A stretch of DNA of 64,000 nucleotides from a virus. The notes below the pieces were generated by a model. It was not told where the DNA came from and did no database searches. It was given only the letters and a program-made list of their open reading frames with translations. The position numbers were made by a program, and so were the translations under genes. The stretch spans positions 62,001 through 126,000 of the IMG/VR virus record IMGVR_UViG_3300018004_000004; one strand, written 5' to 3'. How positions within the stretch are numbered: position 1 is the first letter of the stretch; every line of letters begins with the position of its first letter. Of the stretch, positions 26,587-36,890 are shown in pieces.

Positions 26587-28154
26587 TATGCTGTGGTCTC
26601 GTTGCCTTCAGAGTCATAGTAAGTTATGACTGGTATTGTTCCCATGGGTACAACGGCATTTACAATCTGTGATACTTCCGCAGAAGTGAACGTTTGTAGA
26701 AGCGTGACTGGCAGATACAGCATCATAGATCCGCCGGCCGGGAATGGCTTACCATCCCAGAATCCGAGATCCCAGAAGTTGACTGCCTGAGGAATGCCTT
26801 GATATAGTGGCGCCAATCCGCCACCGCGCACACGCGCGTCAGTGAAAGTAAAGTCTCCCACCGACACGGCCTGGCCTACCAGTATTGTACCAAAGAAATG
26901 GTTGGTTCCTTGGGTAGGGACAGGATCATTCGTAGCAGTTATAGTGCCATTCTCATCCTGAACCTGGTAGTAGATATAGTGCAGAGGATCTGCACCATCA
27001 ATCTTCTGATAGAACGAAATGATCTTGTTCCGAACACTCGGATTGGTGTATGGGTTGATATCCAAGCTACTGAAGACTACATCAGGCTCCAGGTAAGAGA
27101 AGAACCCAAAGATGATGTCTGTCGGTTCAGTCTCAACCGATACTTGTACGACTCCAGTGTTAGGATCTATATCCACGAACTGATTCAACCGCCATGGGTA
27201 TAGGAAGCCGTTGCCTGTTTGTCCAGCCAATGCATACTTCAGAACGTAGTTCTTGTCATAGATCAATACGTTAGGGTAGACGTTGTTGTAGAGGATAGGA
27301 CGACGCTCGAACTGAATCAAGTGCGTTGCTATCGAAGTACCCGGGACCCAGCTCCCCAGCTGGTAGGGCTTTTGAGGAGTCCAGACTTGATTGCCGTACT
27401 CCGGCGGGATGTGCTGTAGACTGAATCGTATACGCGCGCGCCATGGATCATTTGGAATGTCATTGTAAGGCTGCAGGATCTGGTATCCGTTCTGTGCATA
27501 CCATCTTACATAGTAAGTAGTAGCAGCATTCACCGTAAGAACGATCGTAGAAGCTGTATAGGTGTTCTCACTGGGCGTAAAGGGAGCCGAGGCGATCACA
27601 TTATAGAACTTCAGAATCTCCAGATGAAGGAAACCAACTGCATCAACGTAGCGTACCTGGTATTGAACGTAAGGCAACACCGTGTTATTGACATTCGGTA
27701 GAGAGTGAAGCAAGAAGGTAGCTGTAACACTTCCCCGAGTCAGCGAACGAATGATAGGACCAGATGCTGATGTCATAGTCGGCGTTGCTATCGTATTACC
27801 TTTGAGGTCGAGAATCGTTACGTTTGACACCCCGGTTGGTAATACATGCTGATAGTACAACGGACTTCCTAACCCATCAACTTGATCCGTTAGCTCAAAG
27901 AACTGGTTAGCAAACTGATACTGCAACGCTCCAGAGATAGCTATTGAGGATTGTAAAGCTGGGGCAGTAAATACCGTATGAGGAGTAGTCAGCTGCGTCA
28001 TTGTCAGCGCGCCAGGCTGATAGACATTGTTATTGACGTCTGTCAACTGGGACGGCGACTCAGGCGTAGTAGACACCTGAGCTATCGGAATCGACCTGGT
28101 GGGCAGATTCTGAGTGTAGTAAACGAACTGTACTCCACGATTGGGTGTAGGCAT
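26586..28154 (-). CDS. Baseplate/tail structural protein, 522 aa
   Basis: ATG at 28154 follows the upstream stop by one base. The 522-residue product is beta-rich with many Tyr, Asn and Pro residues (GVQFVYYTQNLPTRSIPIAQVSTTP, NSWRAR-type helix PNDPWRARIRF). A central part (YQIRYVDAVGFLHLEILKFYNV style) and the segment TDIIFGFFSYLEPDVVF suggest sandwich domains. No database-type motif is recognised. Position between fibre-like and connector genes suggests a baseplate-peripheral role. Confidence 0.65.
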   Translation of the reverse strand: MPTPNRGVQFVYYTQNLPTRSIPIAQVSTTPESPSQLTDVNNNVYQPGALTMTQLTTPHTVFTAPALQSSIAISGALQYQFANQFFELTDQVDGLGSPLYYQHVLPTGVSNVTILDLKGNTIATPTMTSASGPIIRSLTRGSVTATFLLHSLPNVNNTVLPYVQYQVRYVDAVGFLHLEILKFYNVIASAPFTPSENTYTASTIVLTVNAATTYYVRWYAQNGYQILQPYNDIPNDPWRARIRFSLQHIPPEYGNQVWTPQKPYQLGSWVPGTSIATHLIQFERRPILYNNVYPNVLIYDKNYVLKYALAGQTGNGFLYPWRLNQFVDIDPNTGVVQVSVETEPTDIIFGFFSYLEPDVVFSSLDINPYTNPSVRNKIISFYQKIDGADPLHYIYYQVQDENGTITATNDPVPTQGTNHFFGTILVGQAVSVGDFTFTDARVRGGGLAPLYQGIPQAVNFWDLGFWDGKPFPAGGSMMLYLPVTLLQTFTSAEVSQIVNAVVPMGTIPVITYYDSEGNETTA

Positions 28155-28155
28155 A

Positions 28156-30789
28156 TTACACGATTGTAAAGACGAATGGGCTATTCACTGGTGTACCACC
28201 TGTTGGGGTAACAGTTAGAACACCGGTTGTTGCTCCCGCAGGGATGGTGCAAGTAATACTTGTCGAAGAGTATCCAGAGATGGCTGCAGCGTGGCCGTTG
28301 AAAGCAAATGTGCCCGAGCTACCAAAGTTACGACCCTGGATCTGAACAGTGTTTCCAACAGATCCCTGGTTGAAAGTCTGGGTTGTTGTATCGAATGCAC
28401 TAATGATCAACGCATTCGCAGTTAGATTTCTCCAAGCAACCGCGCTAACTGCAGCAATACCGTTGAAGACATACTGATGGCTTTCATCAGCTGTTCCAAT
28501 AACCTTGACGATGCGAGTGCTGTTGTTAACCACAGCCTCGTAGTAGTTGCCCTTCGTGTCATAGGTAATGTTCATAGCAAATGACAGAGAAGCGCTGGCG
28601 TAGAAGTTAGTAGAGCTCCAACCCGTTGCTTCAGGCAAAGCTACTTGCTGAGTGCCTGCATACACACCATGACCGAAAGCGATTTCAAAGAAACCACCAA
28701 AGTTGATGATAACGTAGGTAATCGAAGCTGATGTGCTTGGGTAAGCAACATCCGCTTGACCTGTAGGATTGTGTGGCAATCCAGGCTGACCTGTTATTGT
28801 ACCCCCACCAGGATTGATTGAGTCACCTGGGAAGGAAGGTCCAGGAGTTGTCACAACACGAACAGAGATGTTTGTCTTTGCATCGGTGTACGCAGTGACA
28901 TCAGAGATGATACCCGATACTGTAGTGTTGACGTAAGTCTCGCTGGCAGCACCAATATCAGCTGCACTCAAACCATGAGGATTGTTATTCCCATGAGAGT
29001 TGTAGTTAACGTGCTCAGCCAGCACATTAGCAATCAAGGACATCAAGCCAAGCGTACCACGATATGTAGCTGGTCCGCCTGTGCCGTTTAACCCTTGCGC
29101 GTTAGCCGCATTCGCCAGCAAGGAGTACAGATCTCCACTATGTGTCAAAGCTGCCTTGCGAACGTTTGTATTGCTTAAGAGAACAGCAGCATCGCCGGAT
29201 ACCGAGGTCGTAGCTTCATTGACTGTGAAACCACCAGTATCAGAAGTTACAGAAGCCGGATGGCTTGTACCCAATCCCAGCTGTTGGCCAACGTGCGAAG
29301 CAGGAGCGGCGCCGACCTGAGAGGCTGTATAGTCTCCAGCTTGCGCGGTAACAACTCCAAAGCGGCCGTTGAATGACACAACGCCAGCGCTACCACCACT
29401 AGCAGCAAAGAGAGCATCGAGGGCCGCGGTGATTGTCTCTTTCTTTGTCTTGTAGATGAGAACATCGCTGGAGATACCACCCTGATTCAAAGTGGCTGTA
29501 GCTCCGGTGACTTCATCTACAGCATAAGGATTTGTCAGAATCAGAGTGGTAGCCGAAGACGATGTGCACAACAGTTCAACACCGTTGTTACCAACATTCG
29601 TGAAGCCGGCAACCGTAAAGCGATAGCCAACAAAGAAGTCGCCAGCGCCACTGACAGACTCACTACCAATGGTTCCTGTAATGGCACCGTTATAGGTTAC
29701 AACGCTGCCAGCAACAGATACAGATGACAGACTGAATGTTACGAATGCAGCTGGGTCATAGGCTGGGAGGTTAGCTGGGCCAGCATTGGTCCAAATCCAC
29801 TCCACGCTGCTTGTCGGCGGGCTATTAGAAATAGCCTGCCATGTCACACCACCGACGTTTGTATTCCAACCGCCGAGAGTGTATGTAGGACCAGCAGTTA
29901 CGGCAATCAGGTCAGTGACTGCTGTGGCTGGTATGTGAGCTGGCAAATAAGGACTGATTAGCTGAGGGCCTGTCTGCGTAGTAGAGCAGATCTGCAGGTT
30001 GCCGTTGCTGTCAACTACCTTTGCACCCGGGGCCGCGAGACCAGCAACCCACGTAGGATACGAAGAAGCCTGGAGACCTGTCTGAATAAGTTGAGCAACA
30101 GACCCAGTCTCAACACTGAGAGGAGCTGGAACACGAGGATCGTGCACGCGCGCGTCAGTAGTACCAACAGCCAGGCCTGTAGTATCAGTTAATGCTACCA
30201 GCCCAGCCTGATTCGGATTACCTTGAGCATAAGGAAGCACGCCATTGATGTAAGTGACTGTCACGTTTGGCGTAGCACTCATGTCGAAGATAGCAAGGAC
30301 GATCGCCGATGAGTTCTTTGCAAACTGAGTAGGGCTCGGCGAGCCATGAGTATCTGTCCAGTCCACATCCAGGTTCAACTGGCCAGCCTGAATAGTGGGC
30401 TCGCCAGTAATACCATCGATGAAGGACGGATCATCCGAACTTGTCTTCTGATCCCATGACCAGTTCAAGTAAAGATTTACAGTGCCTGATACAGGCTGTG
30501 AGCCGGCTATCGTTACTGTATTACCCAGCGATTCAAAACGATCATTCACCAATACGTAGATTGGGAAGCTGGCATTGGAGTGCGTCATTACGATCGTAGA
30601 GCCAGTGATATTGAACACACAGTTGAGCAGCGTACCTTGTGCAAACAGCTGTGCCATACCGGTGATTCCGTTGATCGCAGTGACCGAACGGCCCTCGAGT
30701 ATAGTCTGCAGCAACGTCACGTTGCTGGCATCGAGGATGTTACCCCCGATGAAGTCAATATAGCGGTAGAGAGATGGATTTGAAGGCAT
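28156..30789 (-). CDS. Fibre/wedge protein with IPT/TIG end, 877 aa
   Basis: ATG at 30789 follows AAGGAATAACAC. The N terminus (SLYRYIDFIGGNILDASNVTLLQ) looks like a baseplate-docking segment. The middle contains FNGRFGVVTAQAGDYTASQVGAAP, the fibre-shaft motif also seen at 12745-14043, and a stretch with NNPHGLSAADIGAA typical of fibre collars. The last 75 residues (NTVQIQGRNFGSSGTFAFNG...TGVLTVTPTGG) form an IPT/TIG immunoglobulin-like domain. This is probably a long tail fibre or fibre base. The assignment is by motif. Confidence 0.78.
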   Translation of the reverse strand: MPSNPSLYRYIDFIGGNILDASNVTLLQTILEGRSVTAINGITGMAQLFAQGTLLNCVFNITGSTIVMTHSNASFPIYVLVNDRFESLGNTVTIAGSQPVSGTVNLYLNWSWDQKTSSDDPSFIDGITGEPTIQAGQLNLDVDWTDTHGSPSPTQFAKNSSAIVLAIFDMSATPNVTVTYINGVLPYAQGNPNQAGLVALTDTTGLAVGTTDARVHDPRVPAPLSVETGSVAQLIQTGLQASSYPTWVAGLAAPGAKVVDSNGNLQICSTTQTGPQLISPYLPAHIPATAVTDLIAVTAGPTYTLGGWNTNVGGVTWQAISNSPPTSSVEWIWTNAGPANLPAYDPAAFVTFSLSSVSVAGSVVTYNGAITGTIGSESVSGAGDFFVGYRFTVAGFTNVGNNGVELLCTSSSATTLILTNPYAVDEVTGATATLNQGGISSDVLIYKTKKETITAALDALFAASGGSAGVVSFNGRFGVVTAQAGDYTASQVGAAPASHVGQQLGLGTSHPASVTSDTGGFTVNEATTSVSGDAAVLLSNTNVRKAALTHSGDLYSLLANAANAQGLNGTGGPATYRGTLGLMSLIANVLAEHVNYNSHGNNNPHGLSAADIGAASETYVNTTVSGIISDVTAYTDAKTNISVRVVTTPGPSFPGDSINPGGGTITGQPGLPHNPTGQADVAYPSTSASITYVIINFGGFFEIAFGHGVYAGTQQVALPEATGWSSTNFYASASLSFAMNITYDTKGNYYEAVVNNSTRIVKVIGTADESHQYVFNGIAAVSAVAWRNLTANALIISAFDTTTQTFNQGSVGNTVQIQGRNFGSSGTFAFNGHAAAISGYSSTSITCTIPAGATTGVLTVTPTGGTPVNSPFVFTIV

Positions 30790-30799
30790 GTGTTATTCC

Positions 30800-33700
30800 T
30801 TATGGAGTGACGATCCCCAATCTATTTTGGTTGAGCACGCTGTCCGAGAGCGGCGTTGGATAGTATGGCGGACCAAGGGTCTGAGCCGTACTTGGTACGA
30901 TATACGGATTATTGATGAGCTGGTTCGGCGGTTGCATCTGCAACATGATTGAGTTGCTATAGATGTTCGTACCTACCACCTGCATCTGAATGATTTCTCT
31001 TTCCAGGAACTGAAATAGATAAGCCTGTACGAAGCCCTGAGACGGATTCGGCAGAGTCTTATCGAATACAACCTGAACAGCCTCACCATTAAATCCCTGA
31101 GAAGTATCAACCAACGTACCAGATAACTGAGCTGTAGGAGCAAGTACACCAGCATTTGTCTGATACGAAAGAGTTGTATAGCCAGCCGACGGTGTATTCA
31201 GAGATACTGCTGTAACTTTCCAGGAGCCATCGAGGCTTGGGGATGTGGCGTTGTAAACGTTGATGATATCGTTTACAGCGATCGTAATGGTATTGTGTCC
31301 TTGGATTACTTCGACTGTTGCTAGACCAGTACCATCGATTTGAGAGTTACCAAACAAGCTGAAGATGTTGTCAAAGTAATCGTTCCCGAGCTTATCATAG
31401 ACATGGATAGGAACGGCCGTGCTTGGACCCGGAGTACCGCGGTTAGACCAAGCAACGGTATTGTCTGTTGTTGGTTGATTGAAAAGCTTGGCCCATGTCG
31501 GTGGAGTCAGACCAGAAGTTCCGGCACCACCGGTATTAACTTTCTGTATATTTCCATTAGGATCTAGAATCACATCCCCATCTTGATAATCATAACTAGG
31601 CACCCAAGGGATAAGATTCTTAGTCCACTCAGTAAGAACACCGTTCATGATGAAGTTACTATACGTCAGTGTGGCTCCCGCTTCAGATTCAGTGCCCGAA
31701 CCTGCAGTAGTTGTGGGAGTGCTAACAACATTACCGACAACCGACAGGACATTCTGGAAGCCATTCAATGTCGAAGTCGTACAGCCTACGATCTTGACAT
31801 TCTGCCCTTTCTCAAGATTCGTTGGAGTGGTAGCCAGAGTATACTGAGCAACATTACCTGCCCAGGAGACACTGAGAATAGTCTCGGCGCCATCCACTGT
31901 ACCATCTGCTACGAAAGGCACAGCACCGGTAGCTAACAAGCTACCTGCTACTTGTGGCGTCGAGGCCAGTGATCCAGACTGTACCCACTGCACTGTCCAA
32001 ACTCCGGAGGACAAAGCAGCCGATGTCAAAACCCAGGAGCCATCCAATATAGAAGATGTAGCATTGGATATAGTGACAGGATTGCCCACGGCCAGGGTGA
32101 TTGGAGGATTGTTCACCACTTGTGCTGTAGCGTGGCCAGACAAGGTCACACCTATATCCGCATTACCTGTCAGATCCAGCGCACTAAGACCGAACAAGGG
32201 TTGATTGCTCAGCACAGGATAGACATAATCCAGCCAACCTTCATTCGACGGAGGTGCAGCCCAGAGCTGGCTAATAGCAATCGGAACAGGCAATACCAGT
32301 GTATCTGTTGGCCCGGCCAATCCAACGACAGTCACAGTCCCTGGATCATTTGGCATATTGACAGTCAGTGTATTGATAGAAGCATCGACCGTCAGTATCT
32401 GCCAATCACCATTCCAGGCCGCAGGAGCAAAGCCTGTCAGACGGAGATTACCACCTGCCCAATACTCATGCAACAGAGGAGCCGGCAGTTCAACAGTTCC
32501 GTAGCCGCCACCTGAAACTAAAGTCCAGGTAGGTGTAACTGAAGGCGTCTGTGTGGTACTAGTAACTAACCATGGAGATACAGTCGGAATGTAGAAACCA
32601 AAATCGTTGTCAGGCTGATATACAAGGTTTGCAATCCCGTCACCACCAGTTACAACAACCACTGGAGTGGTATTGGGATCTACACCGTTGATCAACCCGC
32701 GGAACGGGTAACTCTGCAGCGGCTGTCCGTTGAGTGGATTGTATCCACCAGGTACAACCTGCAGCTGAGCACCTGGTATCACTTCATTCGGCAAGCTACC
32801 AATGGCCGTAGCTGTTAATAGCGCATGGTCACCATTGTAATAGATAGGCCCATAGGCTATTAAGCCTATAATCGAGCTGAGTGTCGGAGGGATGGCGATC
32901 TGTGGCTTGTCGGCCGACAAAGTCACTGCCACTGGGCGTAGGACGCGATGCTGCAAGAACACGTAACCACTTGACAGGCCAGAGAATGCAGGATTCAGAT
33001 CTGGGGTCAGGAGACGTGTATTCTTCAGGAGATCCTGTTCATCAGGGATGTTTGTATTTTGGATCTCAGTCTCATCCGGAACATCATACTCATACTCTAC
33101 TGCTATGGCCGGGTTGACCACAGCAAAGAGAGGCTGGCCGGCAGCAGTACCACTAGCTTTGGGGAACGTGATGAAACCCTGCTCGCGATTAAACGTGTAG
33201 GCAGGGATATTGACGTCTGGCCCAGTAACATACAGCTTAATCACACTATCAACTGGATAGTATGGCAGATCAAAGTACTCGGTAACACCGCCCGACAACA
33301 CACCTAGTAAGATAGTTGTCTGGGGACTCTGAACTGCAGGATTGATTGTCAATATCCCTGTTACACGATCGACGGTAAACTGAGGGTTGACCACATCCGC
33401 AGGATTGAAGTTGGGTCCGAAAGTATAGCGAGCATTCAGATTGTATTCGTAGAAGCCCTGGCCATCCAAGCGCCAGTTACCAACAAAGACGGTAGTTTGT
33501 TCACGCGGCGGAGCCAGCAGCTGATACGTTAGAGATCCACCGACAACGGATGGCAGGAACTCTAGGTTCCAGTTGTCAGATGGGAAGAAGTAACGCTTTA
33601 CACCAGTGAAGTACTGGCCATGCAGCGCGCGCAGATAGACAGAGCTATCGATCTCTTGCAACTCAATCGGCTCCAGGTCGTTGGTTTCGCCGATGCTACC

Positions 33701-34549
33701 CACACCACCGATAAACTCCTGAGTGATCTTGCTGGTATCTGTATCCCACTTTGTAGGCACAATGGCAACTGAGTTCTCAGTTGTATTATCGCGCCAGCGA
33801 TATTGTCCCCAGGTGAATCCAGGTAGATTAACAGATACCTGTCGGTTCACAGGCAGCAAACGCATTCTCTGAGCCAAACCCTGATCGCGTTGCTGTATAT
33901 ACAATATACACGACGGCTGCACGACATAGTGAGCCACATCATTCATGTCGATCGGGTGATACAACCCTGTAGGCAGGATCGACAGGTTGAGATACTGTGC
34001 TTCGGCGCCGGCTGGAGCTGTAAACTGCAGATTGATCTGTACTGCGTTAGCAATACCAGAAATGATTGTGCTGATTGGCAGCAACAGAGGAACTCCTGGC
34101 GGCCCATAAGTGCCGCTAGGAAGAGCCAAGCTAAGTCCAACAGGACCAGCAGACATACCACTGATCAAAATCGTGATGTTACCAGATACACTGGTGTAAG
34201 TAGTCTGTGGATAAACAATAGCACCAACTAGATGTCCAGCAGCTGTCGTACTGTTGTACCCGCGGGTGCACCCGCTGATGTGTGGAGAAGGTGTCTTGGA
34301 TGCCGAAGAGTAAGCGATCTCTTCCCCATCGATTGTTATCACCCCACCTGTCGGGGAGAACTCATCAACCTGAGTAAGGTAGATTGTTGTTGCTGAAGGA
34401 GAGACGCCCTGAGAAACGATAGACGTATATGCATCACCAAGATACGCAGAGGTAGTCTTGATGGCACCCTTCGTCGGGACAGACGTCCACTTAGGTGTGA
34501 AGCCTGTAATAGGCAGGGTCAGTCCAGCATCTTTGAACCATTGTAGCAT
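30800..34549 (-). CDS. Large multi-domain baseplate/tail protein, 1249 aa
   Basis: ATG at 34549 overlaps the upstream stop. Near residues 45-110 is the tail-protein motif GGVITIDGEEIAYSSASK...ISGCTRGYNSTTAAGH, which recurs in many phage baseplate and tail-tip proteins. The remainder is a series of beta sandwiches, with repeated turns of the form (N)PVTISNATSSILDGSWVLTSAAL, (I)NVYNATSPSLDGSWKVTAVSL and QNVKIVGCTTSTLNGFQNVLSV, spaced about 90-150 residues apart, so at least three homologous domains. A structural, perhaps wedge or arm, role is inferred. Confidence 0.7.
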   Translation of the reverse strand: MLQWFKDAGLTLPITGFTPKWTSVPTKGAIKTTSAYLGDAYTSIVSQGVSPSATTIYLTQVDEFSPTGGVITIDGEEIAYSSASKTPSPHISGCTRGYNSTTAAGHLVGAIVYPQTTYTSVSGNITILISGMSAGPVGLSLALPSGTYGPPGVPLLLPISTIISGIANAVQINLQFTAPAGAEAQYLNLSILPTGLYHPIDMNDVAHYVVQPSCILYIQQRDQGLAQRMRLLPVNRQVSVNLPGFTWGQYRWRDNTTENSVAIVPTKWDTDTSKITQEFIGGVGSIGETNDLEPIELQEIDSSVYLRALHGQYFTGVKRYFFPSDNWNLEFLPSVVGGSLTYQLLAPPREQTTVFVGNWRLDGQGFYEYNLNARYTFGPNFNPADVVNPQFTVDRVTGILTINPAVQSPQTTILLGVLSGGVTEYFDLPYYPVDSVIKLYVTGPDVNIPAYTFNREQGFITFPKASGTAAGQPLFAVVNPAIAVEYEYDVPDETEIQNTNIPDEQDLLKNTRLLTPDLNPAFSGLSSGYVFLQHRVLRPVAVTLSADKPQIAIPPTLSSIIGLIAYGPIYYNGDHALLTATAIGSLPNEVIPGAQLQVVPGGYNPLNGQPLQSYPFRGLINGVDPNTTPVVVVTGGDGIANLVYQPDNDFGFYIPTVSPWLVTSTTQTPSVTPTWTLVSGGGYGTVELPAPLLHEYWAGGNLRLTGFAPAAWNGDWQILTVDASINTLTVNMPNDPGTVTVVGLAGPTDTLVLPVPIAISQLWAAPPSNEGWLDYVYPVLSNQPLFGLSALDLTGNADIGVTLSGHATAQVVNNPPITLAVGNPVTISNATSSILDGSWVLTSAALSSGVWTVQWVQSGSLASTPQVAGSLLATGAVPFVADGTVDGAETILSVSWAGNVAQYTLATTPTNLEKGQNVKIVGCTTSTLNGFQNVLSVVGNVVSTPTTTAGSGTESEAGATLTYSNFIMNGVLTEWTKNLIPWVPSYDYQDGDVILDPNGNIQKVNTGGAGTSGLTPPTWAKLFNQPTTDNTVAWSNRGTPGPSTAVPIHVYDKLGNDYFDNIFSLFGNSQIDGTGLATVEVIQGHNTITIAVNDIINVYNATSPSLDGSWKVTAVSLNTPSAGYTTLSYQTNAGVLAPTAQLSGTLVDTSQGFNGEAVQVVFDKTLPNPSQGFVQAYLFQFLEREIIQMQVVGTNIYSNSIMLQMQPPNQLINNPYIVPSTAQTLGPPYYPTPLSDSVLNQNRLGIVTP

Positions 34550-35352
34550 TAGGTCGCCCAGTAACTCTGATCTTGTTGCATAATCGCTTGCACAGCTTCT
34601 TGAACTTGATACACCATAGTGCCGCCAGGCCCTTGCGCCATCTGACCAACGGCCGGATCCAGCAATGAGTAGATCGACACATCCCCGCCGATAATGTTAT
34701 ACGGCCACACTAACCGCTTGTAGGTTATTTGTGTGCCAGTTGGGACTGGAGCGCTGAAGACAAACGTGCCAGCAGCATAGTTGGGTGTGTAAGTGGGAAC
34801 TGGTACATTAAAGAGTTCTGATCCCGGGATAACATTGGGATACCCAACATTAACATTCTGACCAGAGATCGGCTGCGCGATGACTGTGAGGAGGTTCGAT
34901 TGCCGAGATATCCGAATAGTTGGCCCGTCCGCAACCAGTAGTGTAGCCGTTGCAATCGTGCCCGCGTTGATCGCCCCCACAACGTCAGATAACAAGTACC
35001 AAGTCCAAGCATCGTCGATATCCACTAGGACTACCGGAATGGTTTGGGTAGTCAGAAGTATTGTATCAGTAAGAACTATGCCATTCAAAGCTATGTCCAC
35101 TCGTAGTGGATTACCTGACACACTGGTCAGTGAGATCACGTTACCGATGCTAAGACCCAGCTGAAGAGTAAGCTCATTTAGCAAGCCTACATAGTCTTGA
35201 CTGGTGTCTATGCGAGTAGCGTTATTCAGGCGCTTGACGTATGCTTCAGATGTCTCGCCCGGCAGGCGACTCAGGCCTATCAGTACTCCTACTTCATCAG
35301 CGTAGGTAGTGCTGTTGGTCTGCGTAATCGTTGTGATAGTTGTAGGTGCCAT
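34549..35352 (-). CDS. Baseplate protein, 267 aa
   Basis: ATG at 35352 overlaps the upstream stop. The 267 residues begin with a Thr-rich segment, followed by the helix GLSRLPGETSEAYVKRLNNATRIDTSQDYVGLLNEL, then beta-rich domains. The segment LPGETSEAYVKRL resembles the first helix of phage baseplate wedge proteins that bind the J-like protein. The gene lies two genes after the J-type gene. It is probably part of the wedge. Confidence 0.65.
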   Translation of the reverse strand: MAPTTITTITQTNSTTYADEVGVLIGLSRLPGETSEAYVKRLNNATRIDTSQDYVGLLNELTLQLGLSIGNVISLTSVSGNPLRVDIALNGIVLTDTILLTTQTIPVVLVDIDDAWTWYLLSDVVGAINAGTIATATLLVADGPTIRISRQSNLLTVIAQPISGQNVNVGYPNVIPGSELFNVPVPTYTPNYAAGTFVFSAPVPTGTQITYKRLVWPYNIIGGDVSIYSLLDPAVGQMAQGPGGTMVYQVQEAVQAIMQQDQSYWAT

Positions 35353-36890
35353 TAGCTTATGATGACTGACGAGTAGTCGTCTGTTGCATAGATCGTTCTA
35401 GTGCTAGGATCCCACACATAAGCATCATACGAGATCTTTAGCGGGATTGCGAACTGTCCGGTCCAGGCCCAGAGCTTGTCGTAGGAATCAAACGCAATAC
35501 CCTGTATGCTAGGAACCACAGTGGCCAGACTGATCGTAGTCTTGACTTGGGCCGTGAAGTTTCCGAACGGAAAAGTGTCGGTTGTTTTGGCATTGTACGT
35601 CCCTAATGTTTCCAGGGAGATTAGCCACGTACCAATGACCGTCAGTGGAAACGCTACAGGTGTGGGATAGCCATCATTCCAGCCTCCCGTACCTGAGTAC
35701 TGCTGAAGAATCCCGTTCGGCAGGAGCACATACAGATTGCCATGCGGATCCTCGACGACGTAACGCCATTGCGTTACTGTGGAGGCTTGTGCCATTGCAA
35801 CCGGAGAGATATAGGCATACTTCGTATCCCCAGGCTGATTATAATCATACCACACATTGATAGTGTATGCTGGTTCCGAAGTATGTCCAGTCTCAAGCAG
35901 ATTGGCCGGCATCGGTGTTCTGCGATCGACATAGATCAGATTGGTCCCATCAGTCAAGAATAGGCCGTTAGTATTTGGTTCGACGGCGCAATCCACCATG
36001 GTAGTAGGAAGTTGATATGTCTGGTATGTTTCATACCCAGAGAACCTATTACGCTTGTAGACTTCCTTTAGTGTCACGTCATCTAACTGCCAGAAGCGCG
36101 GGAAGGTAACACCACGGTAGGCAGGATGTGTGAACGGACGATCGATATCCTGCTCGGCCGGGAGCTGAACTCCAAGCACATAACCTATCAGCTGGCAGCC
36201 TACAGGCAATCCTGTAATGCTGATGTTGCTGATTGAATACCATACGGAGTCGGTCTGATAGAAACCATCATCCGAAATGACCAGGACTTCGTTACGAGTC
36301 TTGATGTCCTGCGGCCAGATGGCCGGCGGATTCAGATACCCCGTAATCGAGACACTGAAAGCTGTCGTTACCGAGCCCATCCCGTGTACTGTGAACAAGA
36401 TAGAGTTAGGCAGAGCCAATACACCCGGGTTGAAACTATACGGTGTAACCCCATCCCCAGTCACATTGAGAATCTGAGGGTTTGACAAAGGCACAGCAGG
36501 TACACTTAGATCCTGGTAGATACGCGTAGGCACCGGAAGTGTATCATCATAGGCCCTTAATGTAACCAGAGGGCCTCCAGTTATCTGACCCTGAATCGTT
36601 GTCGGCGGCAGCAAGTTGCCTTGGGCATCATACGGCAGACTAAAGGACAGTGGAACCAGAGCCCCAAAGTATACACCGCTGTTATCTATGTTCATCGGAA
36701 CATCTGATAGATTCAGCGCGCGCAGCTCACGATTGATCTGCATGTTCTGCAGCTCCATCGGATTAGCCACAGCATTCAGGAGCTGAGCAACTACTGTGAC
36801 CGGATTCTCACGAACACGGATGTCAGTATCCGGGTAATAGTTCAGCATCACCTGGGTCAGGTGCGAATAGATTGTTGGCGGTGTGCTCAT
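35352..36890 (-). CDS. Baseplate wedge component, 512 aa
   Basis: ATG at 36890 overlaps the J-type gene's stop. Residues 1-60 are helical (HLTQVMLNYYPDTDIRVRENPVTVVAQLLNAVANPMELQNMQINRELRAL), as in wedge proteins that dimerise around gp6/gp53-like partners. A repeated beta structure with NGLFLTDGTNLIYVDRR and HGNLYVLLPNGILQQYSG suggests a partial beta-propeller. Its tight coupling to the J-type gene supports a wedge role. Confidence 0.7.
   Translation of the reverse strand: MSTPPTIYSHLTQVMLNYYPDTDIRVRENPVTVVAQLLNAVANPMELQNMQINRELRALNLSDVPMNIDNSGVYFGALVPLSFSLPYDAQGNLLPPTTIQGQITGGPLVTLRAYDDTLPVPTRIYQDLSVPAVPLSNPQILNVTGDGVTPYSFNPGVLALPNSILFTVHGMGSVTTAFSVSITGYLNPPAIWPQDIKTRNEVLVISDDGFYQTDSVWYSISNISITGLPVGCQLIGYVLGVQLPAEQDIDRPFTHPAYRGVTFPRFWQLDDVTLKEVYKRNRFSGYETYQTYQLPTTMVDCAVEPNTNGLFLTDGTNLIYVDRRTPMPANLLETGHTSEPAYTINVWYDYNQPGDTKYAYISPVAMAQASTVTQWRYVVEDPHGNLYVLLPNGILQQYSGTGGWNDGYPTPVAFPLTVIGTWLISLETLGTYNAKTTDTFPFGNFTAQVKTTISLATVVPSIQGIAFDSYDKLWAWTGQFAIPLKISYDAYVWDPSTRTIYATDDYSSVIIS

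Noticed and set aside
12503-30789. Diversity-generating retroelement acting on fibre genes
   Set aside because: No reverse transcriptase is encoded in the window and no template/variable repeat pair with A-specific differences was noticed. Fibre similarities are ordinary paralogy.
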